From assembly GCF_004379255.2 (NCBI RefSeq), contig NC_056038.1, positions 7,664,729 to 7,728,728 of the forward strand: a stretch of 64,000 nucleotides of DNA. Reading direction: 5' to 3'. Origin of the DNA: Salvia splendens (lineage: Eukaryota; Streptophyta; Magnoliopsida; Lamiales; Lamiaceae). Below, piece by piece: positions 22,752 to 35,252 of this stretch. Under the pieces are notes generated by a model. The model was given only the letters and a program-made list of their open reading frames with translations. It was not told the DNA's origin and searched no databases. Position 1 is the stretch's first letter, and every line of letters begins with the position of its first letter. A program made the translations under genes and the position numbers.

Positions 22752-23244
22752 CCCATAGTCAGTGGCGGATCCATGATTTTTCGTTCGTGGGTACGATAAA
22801 TAATTATAGTTATTCGAAGCCTCAAAATTTAACCGATTCCTTTTATTTTCTTTAATTTTTTGTCTCAATCAAAATTTATGATTTTATTTTTATCATTAAA
22901 ACATCACAAAGATGTGCATTAGAAGAGAATTGGAAAGATAAAAACTATTTATATATTATGCCGTAATGATATGGTATTAAAATACATTAGAATATTATAT
23001 AAAAGCTAAAATGACGAAGATATAAAATATTCTTTTGATGATTTGAAAAACAAAAAGAAGAAATATATGTGTGAATCGTGTAGGCTTCATATGCATTAAG
23101 ATATTTTTAAAAAGCTAAAACGATGAGGGTATAAAAAATGTTTTAAATTTTTTGAAATAATAGTTTGTGAATTTTGTATGTTTCAAATGAATTACGATTA
23201 ATTAAAAAAACAGAAGAATGAAGAATGTGTGCATTGGATGGCCT

Positions 23245-23356
23245 ATTTTGAAATCCATAGTAGACTATTTAAAAGGATAAAAAGAATTGAATAAACAAAA
23301 ATTTTGAAATCCATAGTAGACTATTTAAAAGGATAAAAAGAATTGAATAAACAAAA
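23245..23356. repeat. Two tandem 56-bp units inside the hAT element
   Basis: Units start ATTTTGAAATCCATAGTAG at 23245 and 23301 and appear identical by eye, so the duplication is recent. Confidence 0.85.
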
Positions 23357-23400
23357 ATAGTAAGTAATTATAAAATAGGCAGATAAGGGACGACATTGAT

Positions 23401-23457
23401 TGGACTCAAACTCGGGTGTTTGCTGTGGTAGAAGAGTTGATTACCGCTCGACCAAGT
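23401..23457 (-). other. tRNA-like (Pol III A/B box) sequence in hAT element
   Basis: Read on the minus strand, TTGGTCGAGCGGTAATCAAC resembles a tRNA D-arm (A box) and CCGAGTTTGAGTCC resembles a T-arm (B box) about 30 bases later. No full cloverleaf or anticodon arm is evident, so I do not call a tRNA gene; it is a relic or mimic carried by the transposon. Confidence 0.45.
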
Positions 23458-23558
23458 GTGGGAATTGTTAAGTGCTATATCTAAATACACTATAATTATA
23501 CGTTTTGGGGTATGGTGGTACCCCCTTGTTCCCATGTGGCTCCGCCACTACCCATAGT

Positions 23559-25607
23559 GTAATACTTTATCATTTTAAAATTCCCACAAAACAGTGTACA
23601 TTTTTAACTTTCCTTTTCTGAATAATTTTTTACCTTCATTTTATATAATTATCTAAAAAATAAATATGATCCATCATTATTTACTGTAATTAGCATAAAA
23701 TATAATTAAGTGGACAAAATTTGGCTTCAACATTGTCATTTGTAACAGCTGATTTGTGTTAGCTAAGATACCTTTTATTTTTTTCATAAAAAATGGTGGC
23801 TAGCTTCTATTTTCAGTCATGTGTATTAAACGCAATGAGCGCTATACCAACATTTGTCCCTACTCCTAGGCATAATTAATAAACGAAAATTATTATAATT
23901 TGGCATAATATATATTGATATATGGTTAATAAATGCCAATTGTGTTAGGATAAAACCAATGACATTATTCTTATCATATTTTTTTTCTCTCGACCTTTAA
24001 ATCGAAGACATTTCAAGATTGTAACCATGTTAATATAATGGAGTTTATATGAATCAAACGACACAAATGGACCACCTAACGAATGTTTATGTTAATATAA
24101 TTAATGTTTGTCAATTTTGTATGCTTACACCAAATTTATCCATGTATACTTAATTTTGTGGGTCGCATAAATATTCCTGAGTTGTAAACAAAGCGAGTAT
24201 TTCTTCAGCCAACCAAAAAATCGACCTTCTAAGGACTTTTTGCTAAATTTGTGCCTAAAATTCTCACTAGTTGCCAAAAAGATTAGCAATTTAATAGACT
24301 AACGCTCTTAGTAATTTAATAATGTAAAAAATAATTGATTTTCCATGAAGAAAGATCCAAATCATGTGAAGATGCCACGATAAAGTCTATTTAGGCATTA
24401 CTCCACTTGTATTTTTGTATATATTAATTATTTTTAACTTTTTTGGAACCATGTATTACTCAAACAAACCGTCACCTAATTGAAAGGCCAAATTCTTAGC
24501 GCTGACCAAGTGTTCAACAGGCAACCAAACCAGTAACTTTGCTTATGGCATAACATAAATATTGAATCTCATAAGTTTAATTTTAATAAGAAGCATGCTT
24601 AGTTATTGATTATAGTAGTAGTATTACTTTTCTTTTATTATTATTTTTCAAATAGAGCATATATACAAATTTATACCTATTTATAAATTGATATCCTTGA
24701 ATATTTACAACGTGCCCTCTCTTAAAATCCGTTAAAGGAAAAATAGTTTGAAATAAGCGTTACATTATATTCCTAGTCATATTTAACAAAGTGACGGATG
24801 AGAAGACAGGATCATCAAGAGTTGTTAGTATAACTAATTTAATGTAATCACAAATTTGATTTAGGATGTTGAATTGTAGGTCAAGTTTGGATTGCTGGTT
24901 TTGCCTCGTCTTGATATAGTTTCTGATTGTATTTGGCCCTTTTAAGTCTACGCTGACTTCTTCACAAAAGTAAAACGAATATTTTAGCTTTTGACCATGA
25001 TAAATATTAGTATAATAATATTGTCAGACAATTAATTACAGTGTTAGATTTCGATCGTAATTATTTGAATAGAATTTTTGCGCCTTTTATTCACATGAAT
25101 TAGATCCAATCTGAGTGCCATGTGAGCGTTTACTCTCTAAGAAAATAGATATTGTCTTGTTTCAGAAAATAGATAAATGTTTAATTTGTTTTATTTTCGA
25201 TCGTTTTTGAGAAATTTTCTTTTATTTTTTCCGTTAAAGAAAATTAGTTGGCCGTATACCACAGAATGCGTGGACAATGAAACTATGATATGTTATACTT
25301 AAGGAATATTAATGCAACATTGTTGGAGATTCTTATATTAATTAGATTTTTTTTATCAATGATGAGTCTCAGAAGTGAGGTCAATTTCACTTATGCAGTA
25401 AGTATATCTCATATACCAAGCTCTATAAACGATAAATAAAACATCGATGTTGTTTCTGTTTGAGGTTATGAATATTTTTTTTTAAGTAGAATTAATATAA
25501 AAATTAAAAGTGTCTGGGAAAAATTGTAACTATGCTGTATATACTTCCGTGTACTTGGCCAAGAATTCAAGAAACGTAATGCAGTATTTTTCTTTTTAGG
25601 AGAAAAT
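23559..25607. other. Gene-free spacer
   Basis: AT-rich intergenic DNA. I see no coding potential, inverted repeats with duplications, or tandem arrays of note. Confidence 0.55.
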
Positions 25608-26110
25608 CTGTTACGGATTCAATGTCGCGTATCGACCATAAGAGCAATCGGTGGGGAGTTTAAAAATTAAATGAGTTTTCTCTCCTAACAAGCTAGTCTT
25701 GTGGGATGAGGTTTCCTGCTTGGTATGTAACATTAGTGCTTTCTTTCATTAAGAGTCCAAACGGTTCGGAGTGGTGGCCGGCAAAGAACTCACCGTGACC
25801 AACAAAGACGTTGGCCCTTAATGGGTCGATTGTTACAGACTTAATGTCTCATATCGGCCGTAAGAGCAATCGGTGTGCACTGGCGGAGCCAATTAAGGAC
25901 AAGGGGGGCGGTGGTACCCCCAAAATTCTGTAATTATTGTTATTTGAGAGTAACCAATGTCAAAGCTATCACAATGGTTCAATGGTGTTGTACTCCTTTC
26001 ACATTGCTTAGATCACGCCAAATCAAAAGTCCTGGATTCGCCACTGTCGGTGTGAGATTTATTGACTAAATGAGTTCTCTTTCTTAATAAACTAGTGTTT
26101 TGGGATGAGT
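25608..26110. repeat. Pair of diverged direct repeats, second interrupted by a hAT MITE
   Basis: About 100 bases from TGTTACGGATTCAATGTCG (25608) through CATAAGAGCAATCGGTG and AAATGAGTTTTCTCTCCTAA recur from TGTTACAGACTTAATGTC (25831) with GTAAGAGCAATCGGTGTG and AAATGAGTTCTCTTTCTTAA. The second copy is split by a 169-bp insertion. Could be an old LTR pair or a segmental duplication; there is no internal coding sequence to decide. Confidence 0.65.
25878..26046. mobile_element. 169-bp hAT MITE, 8-bp TSD
   Basis: Ends CACTGGCGGAGCC and GGATTCGCCACTG are inverted repeats, flanked by a perfect 8-bp duplication TCGGTGTG (25870-25877 and 26047-26054). The ends resemble those of the larger hAT element at 22760-23550. 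Confidence 0.88.
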
Positions 26111-26842
26111 ATTTGATATGCAACATAATCTATCTTTTTATAATTCAATACTACATGATTTGAATAATTTATTAATATGCTTTCTTTCTTTCTTTCTTTT
26201 AGTTTTTTTCATTTGCTCTGTGATTAATGGATAGAATGAGAAGTCAAACCTTCTCATCAATGTCCTCACAGAGAATTGAGGAAATTAAGTTGATAACTAT
26301 TACTATCTTCATGTGAATCTCTAAAGGTACAACTTCATGTGCGAAAGGTATAAAATTATCGCTTATTTCACTATTTTTAAAAGTTATGGAATTAACCAGA
26401 TATAACTAAAAGTTATAGAATGCTATATAGTATACGAACTTAGTGAAAATTGAATTTGTTGTGAGAAGTAAACGAACAAGTACATAAAAATCAATGAACA
26501 AGAAATGTACGAATACATATACTTATAATATTTTCATCCCAATCAATCTTCGGTGTTGCATTTATCTGGTATGGAGACACAATCACTGAATTATTTTAGG
26601 AGAAAATTATAAGTATACCATACCGTATACTATCTCAATCTACAAAAAGTAGTTATGTTTATCCTTTTTAGATTGTCGACACCTTATATACTAACTGTCT
26701 AACTCCATCTATTTTTGAAAAGTTCTTTTTGTATCTGATGAGTGAGATTTATTTTTTTTACTAATCTATTTCTTACTTTATCAAGTTTACATTAAAATGA
26801 ATATAATTTGTCTTCTTATTTCAAAATGAGTATTTTTTAGTA

Positions 26843-27248
26843 GGGAAATGCTATGTAGCCACATTATGGCAGGCCATAATAGGATATTTTGGTCAATATA
26901 CATACCAAACAATTAATAAATTAATAAAATCATAAAGATATACATATATTCTGATTTAAAAGTAGTTATAGATATTAAACAATTAAATTATAAAATATAA
27001 AACAATAGATTAAAGTTTTAAATAACTGAGTGGATATCTAATATAAGAAATGAAAATGAGGTACATATTCAAAGTTCCAAGATGATTTGATGACTTAGTC
27101 TTTTATGTGTATTTATTTCGGGACAAAGGGTAAATTAGTCTTAGATAATTATTACTTTTAAGATGAACTAAATCCAAGTAAATAAGCATTAAATGTAACA
27201 ATATTTTATTTTTATGGTCAGCCACATTATGACCATTTAGCACTACTC
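26843..27248. mobile_element. 406-bp MITE, 9-bp TSD
   Basis: Left end GGGAAATGCTATGTAGCCAC pairs imperfectly with the right end CATTTAGCACTACTC, with GCCACATTATG in both subterminal parts. The flanking duplication TTTTTAGTA (26834-26842 and 27249-27257) is perfect and 9 bp, pointing to the Mutator superfamily. AT-rich, non-coding. Confidence 0.82.
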
Positions 27249-27257
27249 TTTTTAGTA

Positions 27258-28463
27258 TTTTGGCATTCACTTCTTTCTATTGTATTTTATTCTGGTCAAG
27301 AAGATTCACTTCGATCACTTTCCTTTTTGTATATTCTAATATTCATATGTTTCTAGAAGCCCCATTATATTCATTTATTCAGTAAAGATTTACTCAAAGG
27401 GGATATCTTGTTTGCATATCAGGAATTTTGTTATGGAAGGTACAGTCTTAAATGTTTTGGGAAAAAGAGAGATCTTCGGGAGGGAGTGATATGATTTGGG
27501 AGAGAGGTTTCGACACACATGGAATACAGAATTAATAACACACAGAATGAGTGAAAAAATCTTCAATCAATTTTAAGTTTCGACATAGGATAGACGTCAA
27601 ATTTTGGGATCCAAAACTCATAAAAATATATAGAAGAGATCATTTTATTTAATACTCCTGCCCAAAATAGAAAGCTTGGGATTTATTTAGTAATTAAACT
27701 TTCAGATTTAAATTACCCTGAACAAAATTCCCACTTATATTAGATGAAATATTTATATATTATACCGCATTAATTAGGATTTCTTTTCAACTTCATAAAA
27801 TTTTGGAATTTGTTCAAGCTAATTTGACTTGTTGTGGATCCCACAGTAGTAAATTAATAATCGAGTTCACTACTACACTCATAATAATTACTACCTTTTC
27901 CATCCATGCATAAACTCTTAACTGATTCCATTAATCATACATTTAAATATATGAAACAAACTTAATCATTTCCATAACTAGAAATTAGTTATGCCTCGCA
28001 TGCATTTCTTTTGTTTTTCCATGCACATAATAAGTCTGACTTAAATCACTAAAAGCATCTCACAGAGTCAGAAATCAATTTAAAACTTGTAATTCAACGT
28101 TGCAGTTGAAACTACATCCAATTATAATCATATAAGATCAATAAAATTTCAGTTTCCCCATAAATAAATTATTTCCAATTCACCTAACTCTTATTTCAAA
28201 ATGTCCTCTCCTCCTAACCCCTGCAGAAAGAAAACAGGTGACAATCCAAATAACAAAATATAAATTGATTAGAATAATGACCTGGAGAATTGAATCCTCC
28301 ACAAATGCAAAACCAGTCCAAAGAAAGGGGGGCATAAAAAAAAGTTTAGGCCAAAAGCCATTAGCAAAGAAAAAAAAGAGATTGCTGCAAAATGCATCTA
28401 AGCTTAGTACAAAGAAAACAGCTACAAAAAGTCAACCCCTTGAAGCCCACCATTTTCTTTGCC
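27258..28463. other. Gene-free spacer upstream of the GT2-like gene
   Basis: AT-rich; no coding sequence supported. A small open frame at 28238-28513 is Lys-rich, has no recognisable family and overlaps the presumed promoter, so it is not called. Confidence 0.55.
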
Positions 28464-28470
28464 TATATAA
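28464..28470 (+). promoter_or_regulatory. Candidate TATA box of GT2-like gene (with 5' UTR intron)
   Basis: TATATAA lies in GCCTATATAAGTTTCG. A 5' UTR exon could run from about 28495 to 28685 and be spliced from a GT donor at 28686 to an acceptor ending at 29147 (TTTGCATAG). A second TATATAT at 29072 is an alternative closer to the ATG. Inferred from motifs only. Confidence 0.4.
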
Positions 28471-29160
28471 GTTTCGTAGAAAGCAATCTTCAATTCTCAT
28501 TCAAATAATCTGAAAATCACTTACGTGTCTTAAATCTTAATTATGCATTCCATAATTAGTTGCATGTTCTAAGATTTTCTGTGGTAGCTTTAGTTAATTT
28601 GTTGAGGAAGAAAAGGGCTCAATCGACGCCTCTCCCTTCCCCCTTAATCTTCTTGATTCTTACTTTATTCTTTGATTCGATCAAGGTAATATATCTGCTA
28701 TTTTCAACGCTTGTTTTTTGTTGTTTAACTTCTATTTTCAATGACATATTTATGATTCTTAATTTGGTTCCTAGCTAGTTCTGTAGTCTGTGAGATGAAA
28801 GAAACTTTGAGTTGGCCTCACGTAATACATTCCATTTCCATCACCAACATTTAATGTTGCTCGAATTCAGTTTCATATGAAAAATTGCTAATTGTGGCTT
28901 CTTTCGCGGCGAGGGTGGAGGCTTTTCTGATTAGCCGCGTGTGTGTGTGAAGGAAGTGTGTTCACATTAATTAATTTAAGCTTTTATTAGAGGCTAACCC
29001 CATGTGACCCTTTGCTGCATTTTTCATGGTGTTTATTTTCCTTTCCTTCACACTTTACTCACCCCTTCCCCTATATATGCCAATCTTCAACTTAATAAGC
29101 ATACAAGGTTGCAGCTTCCTTATTAATTTGTGTTGATGTTTGCATAGTGAAAATCGTGAT

Positions 29161-32116
29161 ATGGGAATGTCGAGAAACGTGAGAAGTGGTGATTACTTGG
29201 AAGGAATGCTGAGCGAATACATGGGCAATGGGAAAGGGGCTAAGCTGAAGGTGCAAAAGAGCTCTCCATCTCGGCTCGTCACGATGCTGACATGCCTACA
29301 GTTCGCCTTCGCCGTCTACGCCACTTTCCTCCTCTACTTCATGAGCCCCGCCGTCGATCTCCGCACCAAGCCCGACTTCTCCTGGGCCACCAAAATCGCC
29401 CACCAGTGGAAGCAGTTCATGGTCACCACCCCCCACACCGTCACCCATTTCCAAGAGCCCGTTGTCCGGATCTCCCCGCCCTCGGAGGTGTGCGAGCACG
29501 AGCAGATCGACTTCGTGCAGAAGAAGTCCACCGACGAGGTGATGATCAAGTTCAAGAGCGATCTCTACCACGACGTGCAAACCTTCCAAAAGCAGAGCAT
29601 TGGAACAGAGACGCTTCCGGAGTTGATGAGGTTGAAATCCAAATGGGACTTGCACGGCCCCACCATCCCGAAACTGACCGTTATCCTCAATCACTTCAAG
29701 CGCAAGACGCTCTGCGCTCAGCTCGATTCTCTGCTGCACCAGACTCTCCCATTCCACCATGTTTGGGTGCTATCCTTCGGCAGCCCCAACGAGCAGTCCT
29801 TGAAGAGAATCGTCGATAGCTACAACAATTCGAAGATCAGCTTCATTAGCTCAACCTATGATTTCAAATACTACGGCCGGTTCCAGATGGCATTGCAGAC
29901 GGAGGCGGACCTAGTTTACATTCTTGATGATGACATGATCCCGGGGAAGAAGATGTTGCAGATCATGTCTCACGTTGCTGGAACTGATAAATATAAGAAT
30001 TCTGTTCTAGGCAGTATTGGGAGGATCTTGCCTTTCAGGCAGAAGGATTTTACCTTCCCTAGCTATAGAAAGTTCCGCTCCAAGGAGGCCGGCTTGTATC
30101 TGCCCGACCCTGCTTATGATATCACTATTGACAGAGTTGTGCAGGTTGATTTCCTGTCTAGCTCGTGGTTCCTATCTGCTGAGCTTATTAAGACATTGTT
30201 CATCGAGACGCCCTTCACTTTTGCAACCGGTGAAGATCTCCACTTGAGGTATGTGTTTTTTGTTTGGTATTGTGGTTTGTGTAGTGTTGTTTTAAGTAAT
30301 GATGTCTGATATTTGGAATGTGTGCAGTTACCAGCTGCAGAAGTATAGGAACGCGGGCTCGTTCGTGGTCCCTGTGGATCCGAACGATAAGGAGACGTGG
30401 GGTGATAGTGAGCACAGGCTGGCCTATGTGTCTGAGACTACTGTGATCTTCAAAGACATTGTTCAAGTTCGAGATGATCAATGGTGGAAGGCTCTCTCTA
30501 ATGGGTATGTGACGCAGTGGGCGGCTATGTATCCTCAGAAGATCGATGCACTCTTCTACGCCCACTCCATCGGTGAGGTGAAGGCGCTCGCCCCTCTGCT
30601 TGAGAAGTTCAGGACGACCGTGGGGAAGAAGGCCTACATTGTGGTGTCCGGGGGCAGTTTCTGCCCCTGTGAGGAGGCCGCTGTGGCCCTGAAATGGCCT
30701 AAGGCGGTCTGCAGGGAGAAGAGGTTCAAGATCTTTGATCTCGGGATTGGGGCCATCTCGGGCAGCCTCTCAAACTCGGAGGTCCCCGTGTTGCAAGGCG
30801 TGTACGCTAGTATGAAGGGGCTAATAAAGATCCACAACCCTAGCGTCGTGATCACTGTCTCGGACATCGACTCCAACGTGAAGAACGCGCTCAAGATGGC
30901 AACGGAGTCGACTTCTGTCGACAAGAATGGCACCACTTCCACATTGGTGCTCTTGCCACGAGCCTCGGTCACAAAGGCACTCTGGATGGCCGATCTCCGC
31001 CCCACAACGCTTCCTAGTAAGATGACACGAACACTTGTTAACGCTTCATGTTTCCATTATGCTACCACTTTGCTGACCTATTTTGAACATGAAACAGATT
31101 GGAACAAAATGAGGCTGACAATAAGCATCATCACACAAAACCGGCCCACATCCCTAGCCCGGCTGCTCAACTCCATAAAGAACGCGTACTACCTAGGCGA
31201 CGAGGTGGCCATCAACTTCAACATGGACAGCAAAGTCGACGAGGCCACACTAAAACTAGTGAACGCGTTCCCATGGCCACACGGCCCCAAGGTTCTACGC
31301 AGGCGGATCATCCAAGGAGGCCTAATACGCGCTGTGAGCGAGAGCTGGTACCCTTCCTCAGACGACGATTTCGGCCTTCTACTAGAGGACGACATAGAGG
31401 TCTCCCCATACTTCTACCTCTGGATCAAGTACGCCCTACTCGCCTACCACTACGACCCCCAAGTCTCCCTCCCTGAGCTCTCCTCCATATCCCTCTACAC
31501 GCCTCGTCTCGTGGAGGTAGTGAAAGAGAGGCCTAAATGGAATGCCACAGACTATTTCAAACGCATCCATCCAAACACGCCCTACCTCCATCAGCTCCCC
31601 TGCAGCTGGGGCGCAGTCTTCCTGCCAAAGCAATGGAGGGAATTCTACGTGTACATGAACATGAGGTTCACCGAGGATGCAAAGGCGAACCCGGTCCAAA
31701 TCCCAAAATCAAGAACCAATGGGTGGCAGGCCTCATGGAAGAAGTTCTTGATCGACATGATGTATTTGAGAGGTTATGTTACTCTATACCCGAACTTCCC
31801 GAACCAGCAGAGCTTCTCGACCAATCACATGGAGCCGGGAGCTCACATAAGTGCCAAGGACAATGTTGTGAAGCATGATAAGTCAGATTTTGAGGTGCCG
31901 TTGATGAAGCAGGATTTTAGGGCGTTGCTACCTAATGGGAAGATGCCACCTGCGTCGAAGCTGCCGTCTTTGAACTTGTTCAATCAGGCTCTGTCTTTGA
32001 AGGGGTTGAAGGGCGCGGGGGCGAAGCTGGGGCAGGATGTGCTTGAGTGCAGTGCGAGTGAGGTGGTGATGGTGAATCATGAAACTGGTTTGCCTTCACA
32101 TTGTGCCAGATTCTGA
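29161..32116 (+). CDS. Plant glycosyltransferase family 2-like protein, type II membrane, 931 aa
   Basis: Exons 29161-30248, 30328-31016 and 31098-32116 splice to one 2796-nt frame. The first in-frame ATG (MGMSRNVRSG) is used as start. A single hydrophobic segment at residues 40-61 (MLTCLQFAFAVYATFLLYF) after a basic stretch predicts a Golgi-type type II protein. A first GT-A-like domain has LTVILNHFKRKTLCAQLDSLL and the acid cluster VYILDDDMIPG, a metal/nucleotide-sugar-binding type motif. A second, C-terminal domain repeats the pattern: LTISIITQNRPTSLARLLNSI followed by FGLLLEDDIEVSPYFY. The middle (YPQKIDALFYAHSIGEVKAL, YIVVSGGSFCPCEEAAVALKWP) is plant-specific. I recall similar Arabidopsis proteins annotated only as glycosyltransferase family 2; substrate and linkage are unknown. 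The stop lies 174 bases before a MULE terminus, so the MULE borders its 3' UTR. Confidence 0.85.
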
Positions 32117-32334
32117 TGAGGATATTTAGATCATCGATAAAATGTCATTCGTTTTTCTTTTTTTGCTTCATTCATGAAATTTGTTTGTTGTAGTAGTAAT
32201 ATATTTATAGAGATTGTGTGGACAATGCAGGGGGAGTGTGTAATTGTACAGAAACAATTAATTGGGTCCCTATTTGATGAAAGACAGAAGGGGTAATTCT
32301 TTTATTGTTCTAGAGTATAATTAACGTTCCATAA

Positions 32335-32605
32335 GTGTACTGGACTTTTTCTTTGTTCCTGCTTTGGGAGAGATGCATGAGGGTCATGCGTCTCCCTTTA
32401 ATGATATGCATGACGGAGATGCGTTTTACAGAAAGATGCATGAGAGTCATGCGTCTTTCAATTTTTCATTTTTTTTAAAGACGCATGAATGTCATGCGTC
32501 TTAGGGAGAGACACATCTCCATCATGCGTCGCTTTTTTTATTTTATTTTATTGACGACGCATTACCGTCATGCGTCTTATGGAGAGACGCATGTTAAACA
32601 AAACA
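32335..32605. repeat. Left subterminal palindrome array of the MULE
   Basis: About six modules of the form GACGCATGA-nnn-TCATGCGTC, some degenerate, spaced roughly 35-45 bases apart and separated by T-rich spacers. Each module is itself palindromic, so the array can fold locally as well as pairing with the right end. Confidence 0.85.
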
Positions 32606-32850
32606 GACGCAAGGCGAGTCAGTAGCTCACATTCTGCGCGAGAGAAAGAGGCAGCCGCGAACTCAGGCGATTCCGGTGATTTCCCGTCATATTTCGGTAA
32701 GTTTCCTTCAATCTTTCAACATTCATCCCTTATTTGTTGTTTATTTACATATTATTAGGGTTTCTAATAAATTTATCTTAAACTTACTAAATTAAGGATT
32801 ATAGAAAAAAATTGTCTCTAAATTGGTTTGTATATATTTTTGCAGAAATC

Positions 32851-35252
32851 ATGCAAGTATTTGTGAGTTTATATTGGGGTGGTAGAATAGTTCAACTTCC
32901 TCAAGTGGGTATTTGTTATGATCCTCCTCGTGCGAGAGCCTCCATCGTATTGAATTCGTGTGTTTCATTCTCTGAATTAGTTGCAATGATATGTGCTAAG
33001 ATAAGAATAGATTCATATCAACACTCCATCGAAATATCATGGAGGCATTGTCTCTTTGGTACCGATACGAGTTTTATATGTACTGGGGTTGACAGTGATG
33101 AAAGTGTGATGTTTATGTTCAATGAGGCTCTAAATTCTACTCGTCATATTGAATTATTTGTTGAGTATTCGTCTGTTGGAAATTTAGAAATCCCACCAGT
33201 TGTTGATTATGGTGTTGGATCATCTGCGAGGGCTGAATATATGAGCTTTGATTGTGGTATGAATGAGCAAGTAGATATTTCAGATGCTGCTGATGTTGGA
33301 ATGAATAATCAAGTGAATGTGCAAGAGCATATTGATATTGATGTTGTACGAAGAGACCTTGATCCACCATTGTCGTCATCATCATCTGATGCTATTTTAA
33401 GTGATGATTCTCCAGGTGATGTTTCTAGTGATGAGGAGATAGTGTGTAAACCTGTTGTGCAAGGTGAACAACCACTTCCAGAATACGTTCACAATGGGTT
33501 GAAATATTTCGCAGACTACCGAGTGGTCCTTCTAAGGTACCTGATGTTGGTAATGAACACAGTACATGTACCGGGATGAAGAGCACCCGTATCGGATTAA
33601 TGCGGGAATAAAATTTGATAGCAAGCTGCATGTGAAGACTGCTATTACTAAGTGGAGACTAAGGCAACACCGACAATTTCAGGTGGTTGAGAGCAAATTA
33701 AGAAGGTGGCATGCCGTATGCAAATATCCAGCAGGGAGGACAGAAGATGGGGTAGCTATTATCAGCAAGACCGACGCTGAAAAAACGAATGAATGTTTGG
33801 GGAAGTTTCTGTTACATAAAGGGCACATGATGATATGTGGGAAATTAGGAAGTGGGTGGGACGCCATAATTGCGAGGGCCATCGTAATGATAGAGAACAT
33901 GCTAACTTTTCATCATCAATGATTGCTTTGTGTATTCGCCATCAATTGCTAAAAAATGCCGAGTACAAAGCCGCAACCGTAAGAAATTTTGTTCATGACA
34001 GATTTCATGTGGTAGTTAGTTATAAGAAGGCATGGTATGCACGGAGAATGGCTATAGAGATTGTATTTGGTGGATGGGAGGAGTCATTTAGGGATTTGCC
34101 AAGCTACATGCTTGAACTGCAGTCAAGGAATCCAGGCACAATTGTTGAGTGGAGGCACAATGAGTTGTTGAGCCAGAGACGTAATAAAGTCTTCTACTAC
34201 GTTTTCTGGGCACTTGGGCCTGCTATACATGCTTTCCAAGAGTGCCAACCAGTTTTAACAATAGACGGGACTCACCTTCAAGGAAGATTTAAAGGTAAGT
34301 TGCTTGTTGCTTGTGGTGTTGATGCTAATAAGAAATGTTTGCCTATTGCATATGCTGTTGTTGATGAAGAAACTGGCGACGGTTGGGAGTGGTTTTTGGA
34401 TCATGTAAGAATTCATGTAGTGAAATACCAAAGGGAGGTGTGCATCATTTCGGATAGGCATAAAGGAATCCTTAAGGCTATGCGTTCTGATGAATGGAAA
34501 AAGCCGCCGATATGTCACCACAAATTTTGTTTGATCCATTTGAGGAAAAATATCTTGACGAAACTTAAGGGTAAGGGCTCCAATGTGAAAGGCATGGTAT
34601 GGGCATTGGGTGTCACAACTCAGGTGCGTAAATACATGCGAAGACGACGTGCACTACGGGAGGAAAGTCTTGTTGCGATACAAGAGCTCAACAAAGCCAA
34701 AAAAGAAAACTGGTCTCTTTGTTACGATGATGAACTGAGATGGGGGTGACCTCAACAAACATGTCAGAGAGCTACAACAAAGTGTTGAAAGGTATAAGAG
34801 AGTTGTCAATTAGAGCTTTGGTTGATCTGACTTTTTGGAGAACAATGCAATGGTGGGCAGATAGAAAGATAGAAATACAACACACCGAAGGTCGGTTAAC
34901 CCCGTGGGCGAGGGACAAACTTGCTGCGAATGATGCGAAGGGACAAATACATTATTGTTCAGTACTTGATCGAGAACTAGGCCATTACCAAATTCTAAGT
35001 CGCCCACGTTTAGAAAATGGACAGGCAAAGGGCAATAACAGACAAGATGTCGAGTTTTTGGATTCAAAGTGCACTTGTGGGAAGTGGCAGATGTGGAGAG
35101 TTCCTTGTTCACATGATTGCATCGTTGCTAGAGATAGAGGTAACGCTATGTTTGAACTCATTGATAAACACAACCACAAAGCTATATGGGAAGCACAGTA
35201 CTCTGGTGGTCCATTTCACGCACCAAGACACGAAGACTATTGGCCCATTTAA
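32851..35252 (+). pseudogene. MULE transposase (MURA-type, PB1-like N-terminus, DDE core, SWIM zinc finger), frameshifted
   Basis: The first coding exon starts at ATG 32851 just after a TTTTTGCAG acceptor. The N-terminal domain (MQVFVSLYWGGRIVQLPQ to about 33180) is the PB1-like domain of MuDR-family proteins, followed by an acidic linker. The conserved YPYRINAGIKF-like and WEIRKWVGRHNC blocks, the DDE core with IDGTHLQGRFKG and IISDRHKGIL, and the downstream HLRKNI region are present. A SWIM zinc finger (CTCGKWQMWRVPCSH) lies near 35070-35115. The blocks sit in different frames: changes occur between 33525 and 33566, near 33834, and near 34740 at a run of five Gs. No plausible introns explain them, so the copy looks inactive. 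Confidence 0.85.

Larger units (their letters stand above)
22760..23550. mobile_element. 791-bp non-autonomous hAT element, 8-bp TSD
   Basis: Termini CAGTGGCGGATCCA and TGGCTCCGCCACTA are inverted repeats. The flanking 8-bp duplication CCCATAGT (22752-22759 and 23551-23558) is perfect, as expected for hAT transposition. The interior has no transposase. It contains a perfect 56-bp tandem duplicate and, on the minus strand near the right end, a tRNA-like stretch. Confidence 0.87.

Noticed and set aside
28238..28513. Lys-rich 91-codon open frame
   Set aside because: Low complexity, overlaps the presumed promoter of the GT2-like gene, no recognisable family.
29296..29760. Minus-strand 154-codon frame under the GT2-like gene
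   Set aside because: GC-rich shadow of a well-supported exon.
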